DNA of 64,000 bases, from contig RPFO01000103.1 in assembly GCA_009746045.1 (NCBI GenBank), positions 1,961,857 to 2,025,856 on the forward strand. Reading direction: 5' to 3'. The notes beneath the pieces were generated by a model. It saw only the letters and a program-made list of their open reading frames with translations, did no database searches and had not been told where the DNA came from. Position numbers and translations under genes: made by a program. This document shows, in pieces, positions 9,431-17,968 of this stretch. How positions within the stretch are numbered: position 1 is the first letter of the stretch; each line of letters opens with the position of its first letter. The stretch is from Mesostigma viride (Eukaryota; Streptophyta; Mesostigmatophyceae; Mesostigmatales; Mesostigmataceae).

Positions 9431-12127
9431 TCAAAACGCCATCTGGCTCTCGCTGATGACGGACGCGGTGGCTGCCCCGATGGCGCCCATGCTGTTGCCG
9501 GACGTCACCGTGTTGGGCGCGGGGTTGGTGCCGACCCATCCGTTGCTGCCGCCCGACCCGCGCACCTTCACCAGCTGCAGGCCCTCGTTGTTGGAGATGC
9601 GGAAACCGTACGTCACCGTCTGGTTGGCCGCGTACATCTCCCGCCAGCCGTACAGCATCGTGTTGGCCGCCGTGAGCGCCTGGCCGGACACGAAGCGCAC
9701 GTCGTCGTACCACACGCTACCGACGTACCCGCCGTACAGCACCAGATTCGGGTTCGCGCCCAACGCGCCGTTGGCCGAGGAAGCCACCAGGGCGCCGTCC
9801 AGGTAGAACTTGACCTGCGACCCGCTCATGGTGATGCACAGGGTGAACGGCTCGGCGTGCACGGGGTGTCCATGACGATGGCCGCGTTCACGCCGTCGGA
9901 GAAGGTCAGGAAGCCGCCGCTCGAGATCTGCACGGCAAGGTAGCCGTACTCGATCAGGTCGGTCAGGAGGGTCAGCGTGGACAGGTCGAACTGGGGCAGC
10001 ACCTTGATGATCAGAGAGAACGTGCCCGTGACGTTGGGCGACACGGAGTCGAACTGGGAGCCGGACTCCTTGAGCACGCCGTCCGCGACGGTGCCGCTGC
10101 CGCTGAAGGTGGCGCTGCCGACGGTGCTGGCCTTGGAGGAGGAGAACTCCCACCGCAGCGTGTCGGAGCCGCTGGCCAGGGAGGCAAGATTGACGTTGGT
10201 GGCGGGCGCCTCGCGGTCGGCCGCCAGGATGGTGCGAGAGAGCAGCAGCTGGCCGCCCTCCACGTGCCAGTACGAGCCCGTGTAGTCGCCCTTGTCCTGC
10301 GAGGTCTCGCCGGCGCCCATGTGCCATGTGAGGGCGCGGCTGCCGAAGGAGGCGCTGCCGTCACGAACAGGCCCGAGTTCTCAGAAGCGGCGTTGGTGGA
10401 GGCCATGCCCTTGTTCAGCTTGAAGTAGTCGATGGTGTAGTTCTGGTTGGACGTTTAGATGCTACCAAACATGATGTGTCAGTTGCAGTCGAATCCCTCC
10501 AGAAGATGTCCGCGATGTTGAAAGTCGAGCTGGCGCCGTTGTTATAAGTCATCGTGGTATACGCCCCACCGTCCTTATTGTACGAAAGTGTCATGAGCCC
10601 GCTGGGCCTGTCAAGACTGATCCTGAAGATGTAGGTGCCAGCTGCGTTCAAGAAACTGTGAGTGTCGGTGTAGTAGTTAGCCGCACTTGTCAGCTTCTGA
10701 ATATTAAGCGCCAGTCCTCCAGAATGGCTCGAAAACCTGACCCACGAGTTGCCACCTGCACTCTGTTCCAGGGCAAAGAACTGCATGTCAGCTCCAGCGC
10801 TGGTAGTCAGAGCGCTGGCAATGGTGATAGGGAACTCGATGGAAACGCTTTCAGTGGTAAAATTCAAGACGGACGCCGGAATGCTGGTGTACGCGGAAGG
10901 ATAGTAAAACGCCGCTCGAGAAGAATTGGCGGTGCTGATGTTCAGAGCCCCCCCGCTGACAGACGCGCCGGAGAAAACGCTCAGGTTGATGTTGTATGCG
11001 GCGATCGCGTTGGCCGAGTTGGTGAACTGGAAGTCCATGATCGCGGCAGACCCGGGCTGGTAGCCCACCTTCACCGTCTTGTCCACGATCTCCAGGTTCC
11101 CGCTGGCGTTGGTGCTCTCGAGCACGCCCGCGACCTTCAGGTCCCCTCCCACCACCATGTTGCCGGTGCTGGTGATCGTGCTAGAGCCGGTCAAAGCTCC
11201 GGTGACGGCCACCGTGCCGCTCGTGCTGGTCAGCTCCAGATTGCCCGCCGAGGTCGTCACCTTGCCGCTGCCGCCCGCGGTGCTGGTCAGGGTCAGGTCC
11301 TTCGCCACCGTCACGGTGCTCGCCGACGCGGCACTGATGCTGGCGTTCGTCACCGTGATGCCGGCCACGTCCACACGGTTGGCCGCCGCCCCCGCGGAGG
11401 TAAGCGAGAGCGTGCCGCTGCTGGTGGTGATGCCCGCCGTCTTCACCTTCACGCTGTCCATCACCACCGACCCGGTGCCGTTGGACGACAGGGTCAGGTC
11501 GGCGTTGGCCACGTTGTTGCTGATGCCCGAGGTCTTCACCTTCACGTTGTCCAGGAGCACGGAGCCGGTGCCGTTGCTGGCCATGGTCAGGTTTCCGTTG
11601 GCGGTGGAGGAGGACACGGAGGCGTCGGTGACGGTGACGCCGCCCAGCTGGAGCGCGGCGGCCGAGGACCCGGCAGAGCTGATCGCAAGGGTGCCGCTGG
11701 AGGTGGTGACCGCGTTGTCGGTGAACTTGACGCCCTCCACCAACACCGACTTGGTGGCACCGCCCGAGAGGGTCAGGTTCACGTCGGAGGCCGGCGAGAG
11801 GGAGGCCGCGGAGGCGACCACGTCGGCCATGCGCACCGACCCGGCGTCGGACGAGAGCACGAGGCTGCCGGAAGACGAGTTGACGGTGCTGCCGTCGATG
11901 GTAACGTTGTCCACGGACAGCGCCCCGTCTATGGCGGTGGATCCCACGATCTTGAGGCGGTTGGTCGCGCTGGTGCCGTACCCGTTGTTGGGCTTGATGA
12001 CGATGCTGTCCTGCGCCTTGACGACGAGGTCCTTCACCCTCGCGGCGGGGTCGAGGTCGCCCAGGAGAGCGGTCGAGTACATGCGCGCGTAACGGACGTC
12101 GCTGAGCTGGTCCAGAGCGGTAGACAT
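9431..12127 (-). pseudogene. Fibre/adhesin-like repeat protein, frameshifted
   Basis: On the minus strand a 570-residue ORF starts at ATG 12,127. Its first 390 residues are short beta repeats rich in Ser, Thr, Gly and Val (recurring VKVKTSGI, TLSSNGTGSV, TSSGTLSL), the sort that form beta-helices in viral fibres and adhesins. A jelly-roll-like part follows (about residues 400-560). The frame changes near 10,410-10,460, again near 10,330-10,400 and near 9,860. Continuing frames hold a laminin-G-like beta sandwich (FYLDGALVASS, SVWYDDVRF) and a C terminus ending at 9,431. The original product of about 900 residues is probably a surface or attachment protein. The large plus-strand ORFs here are shadows of the skewed codon use. 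Confidence 0.6.
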
Positions 12128-12185
12128 GGTAAAGTTCTATACCGGTAGCATAAGATAAAAAAATGCGTCAGTAATAAGGAGTACT

Positions 12186-13098
12186 ATGGGGCGCGCAAAA
12201 AAAGTCGGGCACGACATGAGGGCCATAACCCGGTCCAAACGGGGGAGGCCCGACAACGAGCACGAGAAACACGGCACGGGGCGGTCCATAGTGCTCGACG
12301 GACGCAATTACCCCCTGGATTTTACGTACAGGCCGCGGGTGGTCGATGGCTTGCCTTCAAGGGACGTGGTGGTCAATTACCCAGTTAACTACCCGCACAC
12401 CGCTCTCCGGGATTACGCCGACAATCTGGGATCCCTGGTGGTAAATAACCAAGACAACGGGTTGTATTACGCTCTGTTTAAAGTGAACACGGCCAATAGC
12501 AACTGGAGGTCGGATCACGCGAGCCAGGGAGAAAAGGACGCGATGAGCGGTCTCGGCAAAGAAATCTTCTGGAGAGGCGTCGACGCCAACAAGAGACACA
12601 TGGAGGACCCCATCCACGGGAGGGTGTCGCTGTCCGCGGTCGCGAGCACGGGGGGAGAAAAGCGAAATACGTATCACCCGACCCCGACAACGCCACGAAC
12701 GACGAGCCCTGGAGTCTCATCGAAAAGTACCCCGCCACGGCGCGCATGCTGGAGGAAGAAATGGAACAATTACCCCCCGGCAGCGACCCCTACACCTTGA
12801 TGTGGGAGAGGGGCGGCGAAATCCAAAACAACATGAAGCTCGTGGACTACTACAAGACGCTCGGCATGGAGGTGAGGATGACCGTGATGGGACCTGGGTC
12901 AATATGGCCTCCACCCCGGACAGGATCATGAGGGCGTGCACGGGCCACGGGTGCACCAACCAGCACTGCGTCCACCGCCGGCATTGCAACGTCTGGAACG
13001 CCAGGGGCCGCAGGTGGTGCACCAACCCGGTGACGGGCAGGAGACGCCGATGCGCACGGCACTCGACACAGCAGTGTAAGGCTCGCGTCCGTAAATGA
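12186..13098 (+). pseudogene. Tandem duplicate gene, copy 1, frameshifted
   Basis: ATG 12,186 opens a frame whose first 155 residues align with the next gene (shared VLDG-x-x-YPLDFTY, RDVVVNYP, GLYYA-x-F-x-VNTA, FWRGVDAN, HGRV). Near 12,655 the frame changes and, after a second change near 12,880, the 3' end in a third frame holds a Cys/His-rich stretch (CTGHGCTNQHCVHRRHC ... CTN ... CARH) ending at 13,098. Those spacings could bind zinc. No named family was recognised. It differs from copy 2 over its front half but is almost identical to it over the last 240 bp. Confidence 0.6.
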
Positions 13099-13146
13099 CA
13101 ATAGGGGGATATTCGGCGTGCGTTTTTTTTATGCGCTAATAGTATT

Positions 13147-14057
13147 ATGGGGTGCGTGAGGAAATCGACCGGACACAAAAACGGGCACGGGATGAGGGGC
13201 AAACATGTCAGTAAGCGACGCCAAGAAGAACACAAGAGCACCGGGCGGAACATAGTGCTGGACGGTCAAAGCTATCCACTCGATTTTACCTACAAACCTC
13301 ATAGTACTAGTAAAACGAGGGACGTGGTGGTAAATTATCCCGATGGCTATCCGATGACGGCTCTCCGTAGAGAGGCCAGTGATTTGGCATCCTTGCTAGT
13401 GTCAAATAAAAATAAAAAAGGCGATGGGTTGTATTACGCTTGGTTTAATGTTAACACTGCCCCAAGCAACAAGGCATCAGATCACGCTCTCTTGGGGGAG
13501 AAGGAAGCGATGAAAGGCATAGGCAAAGATTTGTTTTGGAGAGGCGTCGACGCGAATAGGCATTTGCTGGACGACCCAGTACACGGTAGGGTATTTCTAT
13601 CCGCGCAAGGACATGTGGGGGGGAGAAAGCCTATGTTTGTACCATCCGACCCTAAGGGTAGTCGTGACGATAAATTAAATGAGGCTTGGGCGCTCCTCGA
13701 AAAGTACCCGCAGACAGCAAGTGACATGTTACCCGTATTCGAAAGCCTATCAGATAACACTAACAAAATGGAGGAATATCTGTTGAGGAAGACCGGTCAA
13801 CTCCAAGCCAATGAGAGGCTCGTGAACTACTACAAGACGCTCGGCATGGAGGTGGAGGATGACCGTGACGGGACCGCCGTGGATATGGCCTCCACCCCGG
13901 ACAGGATCACGAGGGCGTGCACGGGCCACGGGTGCACAAACCAGCACTGCGTCCACCGCCGGCATTGCAACGTCTGGAACGCCAGGGGCGCAGGTGGTGC
14001 ACCAACCCGGTGACGGGCAGGAGGCGCAGATGCGCGCGACACTGTCGAGTCAGATGA
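13147..14057 (+). pseudogene. Tandem duplicate gene, copy 2
   Basis: This copy is open for 288 codons from ATG 13,147 and retains the middle region that copy 1 lost to a frame change (an acidic helix-rich part around residues 170-230). It ends in the same Cys/His-rich segment. A single-base difference relative to copy 1 near 13,990 shifts the last 10 residues out of frame. The frame matching copy 1 would end at 14,057, immediately before the convergent nuclease gene. It may still be expressed with an altered C terminus. Function is unknown; a zinc-binding tail is inferred from Cys/His spacing. Confidence 0.6.
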
Positions 14058-14496
14058 AACGCTGGCGGATGGATATAAAAAATCCAATCCCCTTGCCACT
14101 ATTCGGCGGCGACCTTGGCGGAGAGACACAGGAGGCGTCTCCACAGGGGAGGGGGGGGGTCGGCAGCGACAGCCCCACGCTCTCGTGCAGTGTCACGGCT
14201 ATATCGGCGATCTTGCACACGCTCAGGATGTGTTTCAGCTTGTCGAGCGTTACGTTCGCGGACCACCTGGACCTGAACAGGTGCAGCTCCTTGCTGTGGC
14301 CGGGGTATTCCTTCCCGTACGATATGAGCTGCCCCACGCCGTACATCCAGTTGCCCCATTCCTTCACCTCGACGATCCTGCCCCTCTCGTCGTCCAGGAT
14401 GTCGATCTTCCCCCCCTGACAAACCACCTCGCGCCTGCCCCCCGTCCTCGCGCTGTAGGCCGCCTGGACGTCCTTTTCTTTCACGGGCAGAGACAT
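14050..14496 (-). CDS. PD-(D/E)XK nuclease-like protein
   Basis: This is a 148-residue minus-strand ORF starting at ATG 14,496. Residues about 20-70 show the pattern of a compact restriction-endonuclease-like fold: an early Glu, then G-x-I-D-I-L (catalytic Asp), then I-V-E-V-K (E-x-K), followed by WMYGVGQLISYG and a LHLF strand. This arrangement (D ... ExK ... GQL-x-x-Y) is familiar from small PD-(D/E)XK-type proteins in phages, giant viruses and eukaryotes. The C-terminal 45 residues are Pro/Ser-rich and may be read-through after decay. It is convergent with the preceding gene. Both metal-binding acidic positions and the Lys are present, so activity is possible. Confidence 0.65.
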   Translation of the reverse strand: MSLPVKEKDVQAAYSARTGGRREVVCQGGKIDILDDERGRIVEVKEWGNWMYGVGQLISYGKEYPGHSKELHLFRSRWSANVTLDKLKHILSVCKIADIAVTLHESVGLSLPTPPLPCGDASCVSPPRSPPNSGKGIGFFISIRQRFI

Positions 14497-14571
14497 TTAC
14501 CACTAGACGCGGTGTTTTTTACCCGTGCACGCGCCCCCCGGCTGATGGAGTGCTCCTCTTCCTAGGCCTAG

Positions 14572-15844
14572 TCACCCCCGAGCGGACAGGATGCCCGCGC
14601 CCCCCGTGTACATCGGCGTCTCCGTCCGCGTGTATATCGGCGTGAACACGCGCGTGTACCCCCTGTGCTGGACGTAGTCGTCCTCGTCGTCGCTCTCGAG
14701 CCGGTAGGCCTGCCTCTCGGCCTCCTCGGCGGCCTCCAGTCGCTCTTTGTGGGTGAGCGCGGGGGCGGCCTCTAAGGCGGCCTCGAGAGCCGCGGCGGCG
14801 GCGGCTTCGTCGTCGTCCCCACCGTACGGCATCGCCCTTCTGGCAGCCCTAGCGTTCGCCCTGTCCAGAGCTTCGGGGTCGCGGGCAAAGGCGTCAGCCC
14901 TAGCGGCAGCCGCGGCGGCAGCCCTCTCGGCGACGGGTACGGCGTCAGCTGTATCTATGACATCAAAGCGGTTTTGCGCGGTCTCGAGCCTCGCAATGGC
15001 CGCCGTGTGTGACGCGACAGCCGCAACGGCGCGCATTCTGGCGACGGCCGCTTTACGGGCCAACTCCTCGGCGATGGCACGGGTGGCTCCGGGGTTAGCG
15101 GAGTGAGCCACGGCTCGGTCACGGGCTGCCGCACGACGCTCGAGCTCGTCCGCCTCGTGCAGGGCCCACCGGGCTTCACCCGCGCGGGCTCGAGCAGCGG
15201 TCATGGCGTCCTTGATCTCCCGCGTCTGTCCGCCCGGAGCCATCCTCTCGACCCAGGCAGCGGCCGCCTCCAGACCGTTCGCCAATCTGGCCGCCGGTCT
15301 CATGTACCACCTATTTTCGTCGAACACCCCCCTGCTACAGCAGAAGGCGCGGGGCGCGGGGCGGCAGTGGCGGACGGAGCCGCAGCCCGCACGGCGTCCC
15401 CAAGGGCTTTGTTAGCGGCCTTGGCCTCCGCTTTGAGTTTCGTATACTTATTGTGCGCGATGTCGGCCGCAAATTGCCATTTATCGTGACTGCGAGCGGT
15501 TTGTGTCTCGGCCGCTCTTTTTTGATGACCTTCCGACCTTTCTCTGGCCCGGCTCGCTTTCTCCTCTAAGTCCTGGGCGCGCTGTCTAAGCGCGTCCAGG
15601 TGCGATCGCGCGGACGCCGCCGATCCAGCTGCGGGGTCCTCCGCCGCCGGGCGGAAACCGGCCCTGAGCGCCCTCTGCAACGCCCTGGCCCATTCTAGGC
15701 GCCCCGCCCTGACCCCGTGCGCCCGCCCCCGCGCCCAGGCGCGCCCCTCCCGTGGTGCGGGCACGCGCTCCTGCCGCCCCACGTCTGCCACCCGCACCGG
15801 CCGCCCTTGCCCGTCAACGCACCGCAACGATCGGACGATACCGC
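14572..15844 (-). pseudogene. Zinc-module Ala-rich coiled-coil protein (copy E), frameshifted
   Basis: From ATG 15,844 the minus strand encodes a divergent zinc module (C-x3-T-x2-G-x2-C ... C-x2-H). After a frame change near 15,740 comes a coiled-coil stretch rich in Ala, Arg, Glu and Gln. A run of about six G near 15,330 separates this from the next open frame, which continues as a long Ala/Glu/Arg helix region and ends at 14,572 with a Tyr/Thr-rich tail (YTRVFTPIYTRTETPMYT). Read as one gene it would have about 420 residues. The shared module links it to copies A-D, but the body is unrelated to theirs. Confidence 0.5.
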
Positions 15845-15935
15845 CATCGAGCGAAACACGTATACAAAAAAGCGCACATAATTTTAAAACGCGCGCGCAC
15901 CGCACCGCTCGAACGCTCTCAACACGGCCCCGCTT

Positions 15936-16445
15936 TGGATAGCCTTCTACCGACCAAAAAAGAGAAGACTATCCAACAAAACCACCGCCAACACCGGCCC
16001 ACGCATCCGTCACCAGGAAAAAAAAGAGAAGACTATCCAAATTCACCCCCTCTCAAACCCCGCTCGACCATCGAACAAATTTAAGACGACCTCTCCCGAC
16101 ATTCTCGCCAGTCGGTCGTGGATAGCCTTCTCTTGGATAGCCTTCTTTTTGCACCCCCGGCCAAACTATTACTCCCCATATACCCTACACCCTATACCCT
16201 ATACCCCCCCCCGAAAAATTTCCTTACGCCATAAAATACTGCCCTTTCATACCCAAAAAGAAGACTACCAAAAGAAGACTATCCAAAATCCCCCCCTCTT
16301 AAACCCCGCCCGACCATCGAACAAATTTAAGACGCCCCCTCCCGACATTCTCGACCATCGGTCGTGGATAGCCTTCTCGTCGACAAAAAAAACGGCACGC
16401 GACGAGAACCCTCTCTCGACCAAGATCGTGGATAGACTTCTCCAA
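15936..16445. repeat. Repeats with AGAAGACTATCC / GGATAGCCTTCT ends
   Basis: A unit of about 115 bp occurs at about 16,029-16,142 and 16,271-16,383. Each begins with AGAAGACTATCC, contains TCGAACAAATTTAAGACG, and ends with GGTCGTGGATAGCCTTCTC. The two ends are near inverted complements (one mismatch in 12), so the unit could fold into a stem. Extra single copies of the end motifs occur near 15,936, 15,962 and 16,425. Confidence 0.7.
16176..16212. repeat. CCCTATA/CCCTACA tract, telomere-like
   Basis: Four consecutive C-rich heptamer-like units (CCCATATA, CCCTACA, CCCTATA, CCCTATA) are followed by a C9 run. They resemble degenerate telomeric repeats but match no canonical unit exactly, and the tract is short. 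Confidence 0.35.
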
Positions 16446-16488
16446 AAACACGGAGAGAAGAACATCCAACCTCTCCAGCCTCTGCCGA

Positions 16489-16565
16489 CACCCGACCTGC
16501 CACGACCTGCCACGACCCGACACGTCCTGCCACGTCCTGCCACGCCCTGCCGCGTCCCGCCACGA
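16489..16565. repeat. 10-bp minisatellite (CTGCCACGNC)n
   Basis: About eight imperfect tandem copies of a 10-bp unit around CTGCCACGAC. The apparent reading frames on both strands are repeat artefacts. Confidence 0.65.
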
Positions 16566-16621
16566 ACGACGCTAACGACGCTCAAAGCACGCGCACGAAC
16601 GAGGGGTAGCCCTCGCGAAGC

Positions 16622-17964
16622 CTAGTAGTCCGGGAATGGGTTTTTGGCATTTTTTGACCCCTGAAAATGAAAAAAATCATAACTCATAGACCACAACTCC
16701 AAATACCCCCAACCAAGGTGCTAGGAATATCTACACTTCAAGGGCTTTCAGAATATGCAATAATATCATGAGTTTATAAAGTGGTTTGCAAGATATTTAA
16801 TGTCAAAGTTGGCCAAAAGACGATCATTTTCAGGCAAGGGAAATCCCCTTAGTAGTTTACCCCTGCAGGGAGGGTTCTAAAAAATTATTCTGGGGTTGGA
16901 CAATGTCAATAGATAGTGCCACCATGCTTTCCTTAGGTCAGACCGCACGGATAGCCCAACTGACCTATATAATCCGCTCACTTACGTGTGTGGGTTACGC
17001 GTGCGTATGCAGCTATCCATGAATTGCCACACACTTATGCATGGTATACAGCCACATAGGACTGTCAAAAGTGCTGGAAAACAAAGAAGTGCTAAACCAG
17101 CACCAACGGAACTGCATCCTCCAAAGAAACACCACAAACTGAGCAGATTTGGGGCTAATAGCACTCATACAGCAGGCATGGAAACCTGCTGCAAGAGGCA
17201 CTGATACACTCGTGAAACACGGATGCATAAACGACAGATTCCCGTGCAAACGACATGCAAACACGTTGCCGTACCTGGCTCGATCACGGCCTTTCCGGGT
17301 TCTGCTGGCCGGGACCCTCATATCTCACACGGGCTAATGCTTTCCAGGCATAGGCCGCCATAGCCTGATAATGCATGCATCCACCATGATTACCAGGTTG
17401 ATGTTCTGTGCAAAGATGACCTATAAACGCATCCGAATTCACAGGGACGCTGCTGCGGATGTCCAGTACCAAAACTGGGTGCTCGGGCTGGCGAAGCCTG
17501 CCCGGCCATAAGAAGAAAATCGAAATATGACGTGCAATTACTCATCTGGTACTGGCGACCAAGAAATCAGTAATTACCTACCTGTATTTTCCCAATGCTA
17601 TACATCTGGCCACCCCTGACCTACGAAAATCACGCATCATCATTCTGAGCAACATTCTGAACCGTTACAAGCCGCGAGACGCAAATTTCCATGACAACGG
17701 CACGCTGGCAGCCATATCTAGTTACGCGCGCGCGCGAGTGAAAATTTCCCGCCAAAGTCACGTGATACTTTCTCAATACACGTTGTAATTACCAGGCAAT
17801 GGCGAATATTACCCCCAAACCTATGCATCACCTTCGTCCCTAAGTGTTCCCAGACCCACCGGACAACTTCCCTCCGTCACGGGTGGCGCGGCGCTCCTGG
17901 AATTGAGCGCCGCGCCACCGGGGGTCAAACAGTTCGATATATCGAACTGTTTCCGGACTACGTG
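16622..17964 (+). mobile_element. TTAA-type non-autonomous DNA transposon, copy 1 of family T1
   Basis: It is 1,343 bp long and homologous along its length to the inverted copy at 35,610-36,955. The right end reads CCGGACTACGTG followed by TTAA (17,965-17,968); the left end begins CTAGTAGTCCGG. Termini share TAGTCCGG in inverted orientation. TTAA targets and short C-rich ends are characteristic of the piggyBac superfamily, but no transposase is encoded and the superfamily is inferred. A 26-bp perfect palindrome sits 12 bp from the right end and a GC-rich hairpin lies just inside it (17,882-17,919). The left flank lacks TTAA, so that junction has been altered. Confidence 0.7.
17882..17952. repeat. 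Subterminal GC hairpin and 26-bp palindrome
   Basis: GGTGGCGCGGCGCTC and its inverse complement flank an 8-bp loop (17,882-17,919). At 17,927-17,952 lies a perfect 26-bp palindrome with half-site AAACAGTTCGATA. Both lie in the right end of the T1 transposon. Confidence 0.85.
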
Positions 17965-17968
17965 TTAA

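Larger units (their letters stand above)
1..16621. other. Endogenous giant-virus-like segment, decaying
   Basis: This block has closely packed genes on both strands, overlapping start and stop codons, no visible introns, and a gene set typical of nucleocytoplasmic large DNA viruses: OTU protease, small FDW-type membrane protein, fibre-like repeat protein, PD-(D/E)XK nuclease and repeated zinc modules. Most longer genes are cut by frameshifts. The segment runs off the left edge and stops where a TTAA-type transposon begins at 16,622; beyond that point the sequence is transposon-rich and gene-poor. No hallmark gene (capsid, polymerase B, A32 ATPase) is present, so the viral origin is inferred from the ensemble. 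A plasmid-like or other laterally acquired island is the alternative. Confidence 0.6.
15845..16621. other. Non-coding repetitive edge of the viral segment
   Basis: There is no credible gene. The stretch holds direct repeats of a hairpin-flanked unit, a CCCTATA-type tract and a short Cys/Gly-coding minisatellite, each listed separately. The open frames on both strands here are products of the repeats. Confidence 0.6.

Noticed and set aside
10658-12148. 496-residue plus-strand ORF opposite the fibre gene
   Set aside because: Shadow of the repetitive GC-skewed fibre gene on the minus strand; His/Arg/Gly-rich composition is typical of antisense frames.
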